A stretch of DNA of 64,000 nt from Arthrobacter gallicola (GTDB lineage: Bacteria; Actinomycetota; Actinomycetes; Actinomycetales; Micrococcaceae): positions 269,537 to 333,536 of the forward strand of contig NZ_JACSQD010000006.1 of NCBI RefSeq assembly GCF_014836775.1, given 5' to 3'. Below, piece after piece: positions 34,102 through 42,337 of this stretch. The position numbers and the translations under genes were made by a program. Under the pieces are notes generated by a model. It did not search any database, was not told where the DNA came from, and saw nothing but the letters and a program-made list of their open reading frames with translations. How positions within the stretch are numbered: the first letter of the stretch is position 1; each line of letters begins with the position of its first letter.

Positions 34102-35210
34102 CGATTCGTCTTTCCCGTGGAGGAGGTAAGGACGGGTTCGGCAGCGGGCCAGTATTTCCTCCGCGCCCAGAGGGCAACGTAAACGAGAGCCACCAGGACG
34201 GGTACTTCAATCAGCGGACCAACGACGCCGGCCAGCGCCTGCCCGGAGGTCACCCCGTAGGTACCGATGGCCACAGCGATGGCCAGTTCAAAGTTGTTGC
34301 CCGCCGCGGTAAACGCCAGCGTGGTGGTGCGGGGGTAACCCAGGTTCAGGAGCCTGCCCAGCAGCATGCCGATGCCGAACACCACGACGAAGTAGAGCAG
34401 CAGCGGCAGCGCGATCCGCACGACGTCGAGCGGGTTGGAGGTGATTTCATCCCCCTGGAGGGCGAACAGCAGCACGATCGTGAACAGCAGCCCGTACAGG
34501 GCCCACGGGCCGAGTTTGGGCAGGAACGTGCCCTCGTACCAGTCGCGGCCCCGGGCTTTCTCCCCGACGGTGCGGGTGAGGAAGCCAGCCAGCAGCGGGA
34601 TGCCCAGGAAGATCAGGACGCTGCTGGTGATGGCCCAGAAGGAGAACTCCACGCTCGTGGTCTGCAGTCCCAGCCACCCCGGCAGGACCTGCAGGTAGAA
34701 CCAGCCCAGTGCGCCGAAGGCCAGGACCTGGAAGACGGAGTTGATGGCCACCAGCACGGCGGCAGCCTCCCGGTCGCCACAGGCGAGGTCGTTCCAGATC
34801 ATCACCATCGCGATACAGCGGGCCAGGCCCACGATGATCAGCCCGGTGCGGTATTCGGGCAGGCCCGGGAGGAAGATCCAGGCGAGCGCGAACATAAACG
34901 CCGGTGCGGCCAGCCAGTTCAGCACCAGGGAAGTGATCATCAGCTTCCGGTCCGTCACCACTGCCCGGGTCTCGTTGTAGCGGACCTTGGCCAGCACCGG
35001 ATACATCATCACCAGCAGGCCGACGGCGATGGGCAGCGACACGTTGGCTACCTTCAGCGAATCCAGTGCGGGACCGATGCCCGGCACCACCCGGCCCAGC
35101 AGCAGGCCCGCGCCCATCGCGGCAAGGATCCAGACGGGCAGGAACCGGTCCAGGGTCGACAGCCTGGCCGGAACCTGGCCAGCTTCCGCCGGCGTAGCGG
35201 GATTGCTCAC
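34098..35210 (-). CDS. acr3: Arsenite efflux transporter Acr3, 370 aa
   Basis: Ten-helix arsenite carrier of the BASS fold. The signature with the essential cysteine reads IVGLARCIAMVMIWNDLACGDREAAAVLVAINSVFQ. Also LAFTAAGNNFELAIAVAIGTYG. Length is normal for the family. First gene of the minus-strand acr3-arsC-arsO operon, divergent from arsR. Confidence 0.95.
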   Translation of the reverse strand: MSNPATPAEAGQVPARLSTLDRFLPVWILAAMGAGLLLGRVVPGIGPALDSLKVANVSLPIAVGLLVMMYPVLAKVRYNETRAVVTDRKLMITSLVLNWLAAPAFMFALAWIFLPGLPEYRTGLIIVGLARCIAMVMIWNDLACGDREAAAVLVAINSVFQVLAFGALGWFYLQVLPGWLGLQTTSVEFSFWAITSSVLIFLGIPLLAGFLTRTVGEKARGRDWYEGTFLPKLGPWALYGLLFTIVLLFALQGDEITSNPLDVVRIALPLLLYFVVVFGIGMLLGRLLNLGYPRTTTLAFTAAGNNFELAIAVAIGTYGVTSGQALAGVVGPLIEVPVLVALVYVALWARRKYWPAAEPVLTSSTGKTNR

Positions 35211-35238
35211 TTAACTCCTCCGGTGATCTGCGATTAGG

Positions 35239-35300
35239 TATCGATCAATGTCGATATCCGTCCCTCCCGAGTATTCCGTCAGGCATCGACGGATGTCAAT
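35239..35300. promoter_or_regulatory. Two ArsR-type operator sites between acr3 and arsR
   Basis: TATCGA-tcaatg-TCGATA (35239-35256) is a perfect 6-bp inverted repeat with 6-bp spacer; ATCGA-cggatg-TCAAT (35285-35300) is an imperfect second copy with the same spacing. They lie in the divergent acr3/arsR promoter region and fit the ATCRA-N6-TYGAT style of actinobacterial ArsR/SmtB operators. Confidence 0.75.
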
Positions 35301-35317
35301 CTGTGCATAATGGAGGA

Positions 35318-35668
35318 ATGAAGACCCTCCAGCCAGCTTCCGCTCCTGTTGCCGAGGTGTGCTGCACACCAGTGACTCAGGAGGCCATCAGCGCAGAGGA
35401 GGCCCAGCGCTTTGCCCAGTTACTCAAAGCTGTGGCAGAGCCGACCCGGCTGCGTCTGGTCTCCCTGATTGCCGCCCAGGACAACAAGGAGGCCTGCGTC
35501 TGCGACCTGACAGAACCGGTTGGCCTGGGTCAGCCCACCGTCTCGCATCACCTGAAGATCCTTGTGGACGCCGGGATCCTGCACCGTGAAAAGCGCGGTG
35601 TCTGGGCGTACTACTCCATTGTCCCTGGCGCCTTGGAGCGCGCCGCAGCTGTTCTCTCCCCGCGCTAG
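35318..35668 (+). CDS. arsR: ArsR-family arsenite-responsive repressor, 116 aa
   Basis: Winged helix of the ArsR/SmtB type: LLKAVAEPTRLRLVSLIAAQ, then EACVCDLTEPVGLGQPTVSHHLKILVDAGILHREKRGVWAYYSI. The C-x-C of ACVCDL in the recognition helix region and the N-terminal EVCCTP cysteines are candidate As(III) ligands. ATG 35318 with GGAGG is chosen over 35303. Divergent from acr3, with two operator-like sites between. Confidence 0.93.
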   Translation: MKTLQPASAPVAEVCCTPVTQEAISAEEAQRFAQLLKAVAEPTRLRLVSLIAAQDNKEACVCDLTEPVGLGQPTVSHHLKILVDAGILHREKRGVWAYYSIVPGALERAAAVLSPR

Positions 35669-35741
35669 GTGCCGCCGTCGGCTGGCGCCGCCCGGCGAAC
35701 CCCGTGCTGACACCTCCAGCCTCCGGGACCATACTGGACAA

Positions 35742-36746
35742 ATGGGCAAGCTTCTTTCTTCCTGGCGGCGGCAGCTCGTCGGCACGTTCAGCAACAACTC
35801 CGAGACCATCCCGGAATGGGAACTCGAGCTCGCCAACGGCACCGATCCGGGTTACTACGGACCGGACTCGGCGGTCTGGGCCGTGCACGGATCCATGACC
35901 ACGATCATCGCCGGAATCCGCGCCCTGCTGCTGCAGGCCCTGCACCCGGGAGCGATGGCCGGAGTGCGCGACTACTCCAATTACAAAGAAGACCCGCTCG
36001 GCCGGCTGGCGGGCACCATCCGCTGGATCTTCACCGTCACCTACGGGGATACGACGGCGGCCCGCAGCGCCTCGAACTGGGTGCTGCGGCTGCACGAACG
36101 GGTTCAGGGCACATACGAAGACGCCGCCGGCACCGTACGGCCGTACTCGGCGAACGATCCCGAGCTCGCCCGCTGGGTCCATCTGGCCTTCACCGACGCG
36201 TTCCTGACCTCGCACATGGAGTTCGGCGGGCCCATTCCCGGCGGACCGGACCAGTACGTGGCCGAGTGGGCCGCCGCCGGTGAACTGATGCAGATCGAGA
36301 ACCCGCCCCGGGACCTGGCCGGTCTGCGGAAGCAGATGGCAGCGTTCGATCCCGAGCTGCGTTCCAGCCCCACCGTCGAAGAGGTGGTGCATTTTCTTCG
36401 CCACCCTCCACTGCCGAAGAACCAGCTCATCGGCTACCGCGTCCTGTTCGCCGGCGCCGTCGCCTCCCTGGAACCGCGGCACCGCGAACTGCTGGGGCTG
36501 AAGGAGCCCAGGATCGGCCCCTTCAAGCTGCCGGTGCACGGCCCGGTGAAACTGGTGCTGCGGGTGATCCGGTTCGGACTCGGAAACATGGGCCCGTCCG
36601 AACGATCCGCCCGCGAGCGCATCGCCCGGTTGGAAGCCGCCCAGCGCCAGGCTTCCGGGCAGGAGACTGGCCGGCGGTTGCAGCAGGGCGCCCAGCAGCC
36701 GAAGCAGCAGGGACCCAGCCGTAGCCCCGGCCACACCCCTGCCTGA
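35742..36746 (+). CDS. DUF2236 (MpaB/latex-clearing-protein-like) oxygenase, 334 aa
   Basis: Family of heme-binding oxygenases. Conserved: GYYGPDSAVWAVHGSMTTIIAGIRALLLQALHPGAMAGVRDYSNYKEDPLGRL, then LRLHERVQGTYEDAAG (the heme-ligand His region) and WVHLAFTDAFLTSHMEFG. ATG 35742 fits; the longer frame upstream is not credible. The C-terminus is Gln-rich and probably disordered. Reaction and substrate unknown. Confidence 0.88.
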   Translation: MGKLLSSWRRQLVGTFSNNSETIPEWELELANGTDPGYYGPDSAVWAVHGSMTTIIAGIRALLLQALHPGAMAGVRDYSNYKEDPLGRLAGTIRWIFTVTYGDTTAARSASNWVLRLHERVQGTYEDAAGTVRPYSANDPELARWVHLAFTDAFLTSHMEFGGPIPGGPDQYVAEWAAAGELMQIENPPRDLAGLRKQMAAFDPELRSSPTVEEVVHFLRHPPLPKNQLIGYRVLFAGAVASLEPRHRELLGLKEPRIGPFKLPVHGPVKLVLRVIRFGLGNMGPSERSARERIARLEAAQRQASGQETGRRLQQGAQQPKQQGPSRSPGHTPA

Positions 36747-36843
36747 CCGAAATCACACGGAAACGGGCTTCCGATCCCCCGGAATCCGGTGGAAGAATTG
36801 TAAATAAATCCGCTAAGCAGCCTTCCCTTCACAGAAAGGAACT

Positions 36844-37515
36844 ATGCGCAGGACTGTCCCTTCCCTGGTTATCGCTTCAATACTCGCCTTGGGCGGTGTC
36901 GCCTCCTGCGCGGCACCGGAATCGGCACCCGAAACGACCGCCACGGCATCGGCAGCACCCTCCTTCTCAGCGGAGCAGCTGGACATCGTGGCGCCGGCGG
37001 ACGCCCGGGCGATCACCAACCCGGCAGATCCCAAGGCCACCCTGGTCCTCTTCACCGACTACGAGTGCCCCTACTGCGCCAAGATGGACGCACTGATCCA
37101 GCAGGCCGCAGAAGACTACGGGGACGAGGTCCGCATCCTCGTGCGGAACTACCCGCTGTCCAAGCACCTGAACGCGGAGCCGGCTGCCCAGGCCGTGGAA
37201 GCCGCCGCGGAGCAGGGCGCGCTGCAGGACATGGCGGCAACCATCTTCGAGCATCAGGAGGACTGGGCCGCGGAGATCGACCCGGATGACATCTTTGCCC
37301 AGTACGCCGAAGATCTGGGCCTGGACGTGGAGAAGTTCCGCGCCGACTACTCCTCCGAGGCCATCAAGGCCCGCGTGGCGAAGGACCTGGCAGATGCCAA
37401 GGCACTGCAGGTCAAAGGCACCCCCACCCTGATCCTGGACGGCCAGATGCTGCAGCTGAAATCGGTGGACTACGCCGAACTCCAGGAACCGCTGGACGAG
37501 GCCGTCGCCAACTGA
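36844..37515 (+). CDS. DsbA-family thiol oxidoreductase, lipoprotein, 223 aa
   Basis: Signal peptide with lipobox VASC, a short linker, and a thioredoxin-fold domain: VLFTDYECPYCAKMDALIQQ (active-site CPYC) and the cis-Pro loop VKGTPTLILDG. Typical of membrane-anchored actinobacterial DsbA-like proteins that oxidise exported proteins or maintain cysteines. ATG 36844 with AAAGGA upstream. Followed by a clear terminator. Confidence 0.92.
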   Translation: MRRTVPSLVIASILALGGVASCAAPESAPETTATASAAPSFSAEQLDIVAPADARAITNPADPKATLVLFTDYECPYCAKMDALIQQAAEDYGDEVRILVRNYPLSKHLNAEPAAQAVEAAAEQGALQDMAATIFEHQEDWAAEIDPDDIFAQYAEDLGLDVEKFRADYSSEAIKARVAKDLADAKALQVKGTPTLILDGQMLQLKSVDYAELQEPLDEAVAN

Positions 37516-37530
37516 CACCGGCCTCGGGCT

Positions 37531-37562
37531 GAGGGCGCGTCCCCTTTCGGTGACGCGCCCTC
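37531..37562. terminator. Rho-independent-type terminator after the DsbA-like gene
   Basis: GAGGGCGCGTC (37531-37541) pairs with GACGCGCCCTC (37552-37562), followed by TTTCGG. Good stem with a short T-run. Confidence 0.8.
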
Positions 37563-37670
37563 TTTCGGTGACGCGCTCTTCTAAATGTCGCGACCCGCTG
37601 TCGAGGGCCGCGAGCCCTCTAAGGACAGGCGGCCGTGAAGGCGGACGCCTTTTGAAGACGGCCTAGCCGG

Positions 37671-38906
37671 CTACACCCGGCCAAACGCCACCACGCAGTT
37701 CTGCCCGCCAAAGCCAAACGCATTGGTCACGGCGTACCGCACGTCCTGCTCCCGGGCAGTGTTGGGCACATAGTCGAGGTCGCATTCCGGGTCCGGGGTG
37801 GCGTAGTTGATGGTCGGCGGAATGACGCCCTCCACGATCGACATCGCGCACAGCAGCGACGCCAGGGTCCCGGCCGCACCGATCAGGTGCCCGGTCATCG
37901 ACTTCGGTGCGGTTACCGCCAGCTCCGGGGCATGCGCGCCAAAGACCGTGTGCAGGGCCATGGTTTCCGTGCGGTCGTTGGCCTTGGTGGACGTTCCGTG
38001 CGCACACACCAGGTCCACGTCCGCCGGATCCAGCCGGGACTGCTCCAGCGTCCGGGAAATCGCCCGGGCAGCGTACGTGCCGCTGGGTTCCGGCGCCACA
38101 ATGTGGAACGCGTCCGACGTCATCGCCCCGCCCAGCACCTCCGCATACACCCGCGCCCCGCGTGCCCGGGCATGCGCGAGCGTCTCCATCGTGCACACCA
38201 CCGCGCCCTCGCCGAAGACGAAACCGTCGCGGTCGGCGTCGAACGGGCGGCTGGCCTCCTGCGGCACGTCATTGTTCCGCGAGAGCCCGCGCATCGCCGT
38301 CAGTCCCGCGAACATCACCGAGGTGATCGCGGCGTCGGTTCCGCCCGCAATCACGACGTCGGCGTCCCCCGCCAGCAGTAGCCGCCGCGCCTCGAGCAGG
38401 GCGTGCGTACCGCTGGCGCAGGCGAGCGCGCTGGCATTAACCGGACCGTGCACGGCCAGGTCGATCGCCACCTCGCAGGCGGGCATGTTGGTCAGCGAGG
38501 ACGCGACGAAACTCGGACTGATCGGCCGGATCCCACTGGCTTCGAACAATGTCGTAGCGTCCTGGATCTCCGGATACCCGGACACGGCACTGTTAATGAC
38601 GACGGCGGCGTCCGTCTCCTCCAGCGAGGGGCCCAGGCCGGCGTCGGTCACCGCTTCCCGGGCCGCGGCGACGGCCAGCTGCGAGGCCCGGGAGGACCGG
38701 TTGATCCGTTTGACCGGCAGCCACGCCGCGGGGTCGAAGCCCTTCACTTCCCCGGCGATCCGGGTGGGGAAGTCCGACGCGTCGAACGCCGTGATCCGGT
38801 CGATCCCGCTTTTGCCCTGCTTCAGTGCCTCCCAGGTCAGCGGCCAGGATCCGCCCAGCGGGGTCTGCGCCCCCATCCCGGTGATGACTACGCGTTCGGT
38901 GCTCAC
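37671..38906 (-). CDS. Beta-ketoacyl-ACP synthase (KAS I/II-like), 411 aa
   Basis: FabF-type thiolase fold with the full Cys-His-His triad: C163 in ALACASGTH, H303 in CAHGTSTKAND, H340 in KSMTGHLIGAAG, and the closing TNAFGFGGQNC. Decarboxylative condensation of malonyl-ACP with an acyl primer. Last of a three-gene minus-strand operon: SDR, acyl-CoA ligase, this synthase (gaps 16 and 13 bp). No ACP or acyltransferase is in the operon, so it may use the housekeeping ACP for a special lipid (inference). Confidence 0.92.
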   Translation of the reverse strand: MSTERVVITGMGAQTPLGGSWPLTWEALKQGKSGIDRITAFDASDFPTRIAGEVKGFDPAAWLPVKRINRSSRASQLAVAAAREAVTDAGLGPSLEETDAAVVINSAVSGYPEIQDATTLFEASGIRPISPSFVASSLTNMPACEVAIDLAVHGPVNASALACASGTHALLEARRLLLAGDADVVIAGGTDAAITSVMFAGLTAMRGLSRNNDVPQEASRPFDADRDGFVFGEGAVVCTMETLAHARARGARVYAEVLGGAMTSDAFHIVAPEPSGTYAARAISRTLEQSRLDPADVDLVCAHGTSTKANDRTETMALHTVFGAHAPELAVTAPKSMTGHLIGAAGTLASLLCAMSIVEGVIPPTINYATPDPECDLDYVPNTAREQDVRYAVTNAFGFGGQNCVVAFGRV

Positions 38907-38919
38907 TACCAGACCACCT

Positions 38920-40611
38920 TCATTCCGCTGCCGCCGTTCGTTCCGTTGTTACGGCCGCGTCCGCCCCCGGTACCGCTCCTGGTGCCGTGAAGTTTCCGGC
39001 TGCCAGGTCCTGCACCGCGGTCTCCGCCAGCTTGAAGTGCATCTTCTTGCCGGTGGCCGTCACGGGGACCTCGTCGACAAACCGGTAGGCGCGCGGGCGT
39101 TTGAAGTCCGCCAACCCGGGATGCGCCAGGCAGAACGCGTCCAGGCTGCCGGCGTCGGCGTCCCCGCTGCGGATCACGTACGCCACCACCCGCTGGCCCC
39201 ACTGGTCATCCGGGACACCGACCACCACGGCATCCAGGACGCCCGGATGCTCGGCGAGGACCCCTTCCACCTGCACCGGGTGGATGTTCTCGCCGCCGGA
39301 AATGATCATGTCGTCCTTGCGGCCCAGGATGGTGACAAACCCGTCCTCGTCCCAGGTGGCCATGTCCCCGGGATAGAGCCAGCCGTCGTGGAACTTCTCC
39401 TCCTCCACCGCCGGGAGGTTGACGTAGCTGTACCCGGATTTCGGCGAGCGCATGATGACCTCTCCGGCCTCCGTGCCGTCCTGCGCCGCCAGTTCCTCCG
39501 GCCGTCCCCGCCGGTCCGGAAAGACCTTCACGACGGCGACGTCGTCATCCGTGCAGGACCGCCCCGCGGTGCCGGCGCGTTCCGGCAGGTCCTCCGGGCG
39601 CAGGAACGTGTTCCAGAAAGCCTCGGTGGTGCCGTACCCATTGAAGATCCGCGGCGTCAGCAGCTCCTGGTACCGCAGCGCTGCGGCCCGGTCCAGCGGT
39701 GCGCCCATAGTGACAATGCCCTTGAGCGTGCCCAGATCCCGCGGCTGTTTCTCCTGCTCCGCGGCGATCATCTCCAGTGTGGTCGGGGCGCCGATCAGGA
39801 AGGTCAGCCCGTACTCCCCCACCCAGTCCAGCACCGTTCCCGGGGAAAAGCTGCGCAGCGGCACCACGCCTGCCCCGATATAGAAGGCCGGGGTGGGCCC
39901 GCCCGAGTGCAGTCCGCCGCGGTGGAACCACGGCGTCATGTTCAGCGTCCGGTCGGTGGGAGACAGCGGGAAGTGCATGATCACGTCGTGCGCGCTCATC
40001 ACCTCGGCGATCGACGGCAGCGCCACCCCCTTGGGCATGCCGGTGGTGCCGGAGGTATACAGGCGGGTGGTCTCCTCATAGATGGAGAAGTCCGTCGGCA
40101 GCGCCGGCGGGGTTCCGGCAGCCTGCGCCAGGCCCTCGGCAAAGTCCTCCCAGCCCGCTGGGACCTCCGCCGCCCCGACCGCCAGCAGCGCCGGGCGGAC
40201 ATCTGCGGATTCCAGTGCCTGCGCAGCGGCGGCCGCGCACTCGGCGTCGACAATCAGCACCCGCGGCTCGCTATCGCGGAGGATGTGCGCGGTCTCTCCG
40301 GGCGCGAGCCGGTAGTTCACGGGCACGCTGATAGCGCCAAGCCGCTGGGTGGCCAGGTAGAGCAGCGCGAACTCGGGCCCGTTGAACAGCTGGTACATCA
40401 CCCGGTCCCCGCGCCCTACACCCCGGGCGGCCAGCAGCGCAGCGCAGCGCTCGACGTCGGCCCCCAGCTCCGCGTAGGTCCAGGTCCGGCCGCTGGGCGG
40501 ATCGATCAGGGCCACTGAGTTCCGGTAGCGCGCGACGTTGCGCCGGAACCCGGCCGCGTAGGTCATCTGGTGCTCGAAGTATTCCTTGAACCGCCCTGGA
40601 TCGTACTGCAT
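38920..40611 (-). CDS. AMP-dependent acyl-CoA synthetase/ligase, 563 aa
   Basis: ANL superfamily. AMP-binding motif LYTSGTTGMPKG, then GYGTTEAFWN (A5), YPGDMATWDEDGFVTILGRKDDMIISGGENI (A7-A8 with the hinge), and the C-terminal catalytic Lys in TATGKKMHF. Activates a carboxylic acid with ATP and loads it on CoA. Middle gene of the SDR-ligase-KAS operon; the C-terminal tail after residue about 535 is Ala-rich and variable. Substrate unknown, possibly a medium or branched fatty acid. Confidence 0.92.
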   Translation of the reverse strand: MQYDPGRFKEYFEHQMTYAAGFRRNVARYRNSVALIDPPSGRTWTYAELGADVERCAALLAARGVGRGDRVMYQLFNGPEFALLYLATQRLGAISVPVNYRLAPGETAHILRDSEPRVLIVDAECAAAAAQALESADVRPALLAVGAAEVPAGWEDFAEGLAQAAGTPPALPTDFSIYEETTRLYTSGTTGMPKGVALPSIAEVMSAHDVIMHFPLSPTDRTLNMTPWFHRGGLHSGGPTPAFYIGAGVVPLRSFSPGTVLDWVGEYGLTFLIGAPTTLEMIAAEQEKQPRDLGTLKGIVTMGAPLDRAAALRYQELLTPRIFNGYGTTEAFWNTFLRPEDLPERAGTAGRSCTDDDVAVVKVFPDRRGRPEELAAQDGTEAGEVIMRSPKSGYSYVNLPAVEEEKFHDGWLYPGDMATWDEDGFVTILGRKDDMIISGGENIHPVQVEGVLAEHPGVLDAVVVGVPDDQWGQRVVAYVIRSGDADAGSLDAFCLAHPGLADFKRPRAYRFVDEVPVTATGKKMHFKLAETAVQDLAAGNFTAPGAVPGADAAVTTERTAAAE

Positions 40612-40627
40612 TGCAGCTCATCCTTTC

Positions 40628-41458
40628 TCAGGAATCCTGCCGCCGCTGCGGCCGGTCGGGAAGGGCCACCGGGTCCGTGGTTTCGCTGAAGAACGGCGGG
40701 GCAATCACGGACAGACCCCCATCCACGGCCAGCGACTGCCCGGTAATGTACTCGGCGCCGGGTGAGAGCAGGAATTCCACGGCGGCGGCCATCTCATCCA
40801 CGGTTCCCGGGCGGCCCTTCGGGATCCGGGAGATCACACTGTCCATCGGTGCCATGCCGTCCATGGTGTAGAAGTACTCCAGCGAATCGGAATCGATCAG
40901 GCCGCCGTTGACCGCGTTGACGTTGATCCCGTAACCGGCGAACTCCACGGCCATAAACCGGACAAAGGACTCGACGGCGGCCTTGTAGGAGCCCAGCGCC
41001 GCGTAGGTGGGGAAGGCCCGGACGCTGCCGTAGGAAGTCAGCGCGACGATCCTGCCGCCGTCGTCCATCAGTTTGACCGCCTCCTGCGAGCCCAGGACGA
41101 ACGGCCGGACGTTCACGGCATAGGCGCGGTCCAAATGGTGGGTCTTGAGGTCAACGACCTTCTTGAACGCGGCGGCCGCAGCATTGTTGACGTAGTAGTC
41201 CAGCCGCCCGTATTCGGCGGCGGCCGCGTCGAACAGTTTGATGATGTCCTCAGGGTTTTCGATGTCCGCCTGCACCGCCAGCCCGCCGCCGCCGAGCCGC
41301 TGCAGCTCGGCGACCGTTTCCTTCGCGAGGTCCGCGTTCCTGCGGTAGCCAACCACCACCTGCGCTCCCTGCGCCGCGAGCCGCTCCGCGATCCGGCGGC
41401 CAATGCCGCGCGAGGCTCCGGTGATCAGGGCAATCTTGCCGTCGTGTTCCACGGGCAA
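40628..41458 (-). CDS. SDR oxidoreductase resembling FabL/FabI enoyl reductase, 276 aa
   Basis: Short-chain dehydrogenase with TGASRGIG (13-20) and NNA (91-93). The catalytic pair is Y152-x6-K159 (YAALGSYK), the spacing found in enoyl-ACP reductases FabI/FabL rather than the usual Y-x3-K of FabG-type enzymes (though Y158 next to K159 is also present). Initial TGASRGIG suggests NADPH use. First gene of the operon with an acyl-CoA ligase and ketoacyl synthase, which supports an acyl-chain reaction. Confidence 0.88.
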   Translation of the reverse strand: MPVEHDGKIALITGASRGIGRRIAERLAAQGAQVVVGYRRNADLAKETVAELQRLGGGGLAVQADIENPEDIIKLFDAAAAEYGRLDYYVNNAAAAAFKKVVDLKTHHLDRAYAVNVRPFVLGSQEAVKLMDDGGRIVALTSYGSVRAFPTYAALGSYKAAVESFVRFMAVEFAGYGINVNAVNGGLIDSDSLEYFYTMDGMAPMDSVISRIPKGRPGTVDEMAAAVEFLLSPGAEYITGQSLAVDGGLSVIAPPFFSETTDPVALPDRPQRRQDS

Positions 41459-41692
41459 CCTTCCGCACCGTGTACGCGGCGCCGGCGTCTCGATTCGGGC
41501 TGCGGTCCGGACCGGGAGGTCCGGAAGCCGCGCGGAGCCGTTGTTAGGGCCGGATTCGGCCGGTGTGCAACGGACCCCCTTGGTCCGTAAATCCTGATCC
41601 TGCGGGGTGCGTGCGTCAAGGGTGCCCGGACACGTCTGCGGTTCCGCGTTGGCTTCCGGGAAGGGACGGCGGGCAGTGCGGGGGAAGGGAGG

Positions 41693-42337
41693 CTAGGAGC
41701 GCAGGTACGCCAGGGTTGCCAGCACCCGGCGGTGTCCGCTGTCCGACGGCGCGAGCCCCAGCTTCGCGAAAATGTTGCCGATGTGTTTGCTCACCGCGGT
41801 TTCCGACACGGAAATCGACGTCGCGATGGCGGTGTTCCCCAGGCCCTCGGCGACTAGGCCCAGCACCTCAAACTCGCGCGGGGTCAGCGACCGGATGGGA
41901 TCCTGGGTTCCGCGGCGGCTGAACAGCTGGGCTATGACCTCCGGATCCATGACCGTTCCGCCGGCCGCCACGCGCCGCAGACCGTCCACGAACTCGCCGA
42001 CGTTACCCACGCGCTCCTTCAACAGGTATCCCACACCCTGGGCACCGGAGGCCAGCAGCCGGGTGGCATAGCGGTCCTCCACATAGGCAGAGAGGACCAG
42101 CACCGGGAAATCAGGTACCCGGGAGCGGAGTTCCAGCGCGGCCCGCAGGCCTTCATTGGTGAAGGTGGGCGGCATCCGGACGTCGAGCACCGCGGCGTCC
42201 GCGCTGCCGGGTTCGAAGGCGGCCAGGAGATCGTCCGCGTTGTCCCAGGAGCCCGCCACCTCAAAGCCCTCACTCTTGAGCAGCAGCTCCAGGCCGGCCC
42301 GCAGCAGGGCATCATCCTCCGCGATTAGAAGGCGCAT
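41693..42337 (-). CDS. NarL/LuxR-family response regulator, 214 aa
   Basis: Receiver domain with acidic pocket (E7, D8, D9) and phospho-acceptor D52 in AAVLDVRMPP, switch residues and K of YLLKERVGN, then a LuxR-type helix-turn-helix (SLTPREFEVLGLVAEGLGNTAIATSISVSETAVSKHIGNIFAKLGL). Overlaps the upstream histidine kinase gene by 13 bp. Likely controls the divergent ABC transporter genes, as in many antibiotic-sensing systems (inference). Confidence 0.93.
   Translation of the reverse strand: MRLLIAEDDALLRAGLELLLKSEGFEVAGSWDNADDLLAAFEPGSADAAVLDVRMPPTFTNEGLRAALELRSRVPDFPVLVLSAYVEDRYATRLLASGAQGVGYLLKERVGNVGEFVDGLRRVAAGGTVMDPEVIAQLFSRRGTQDPIRSLTPREFEVLGLVAEGLGNTAIATSISVSETAVSKHIGNIFAKLGLAPSDSGHRRVLATLAYLRS

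Noticed and set aside
37807..40518. 903-codon plus-strand frame opposite the ketoacyl synthase and ligase
   Set aside because: Low-complexity Arg/Pro/Ser composition; both minus-strand enzymes have complete catalytic motifs.
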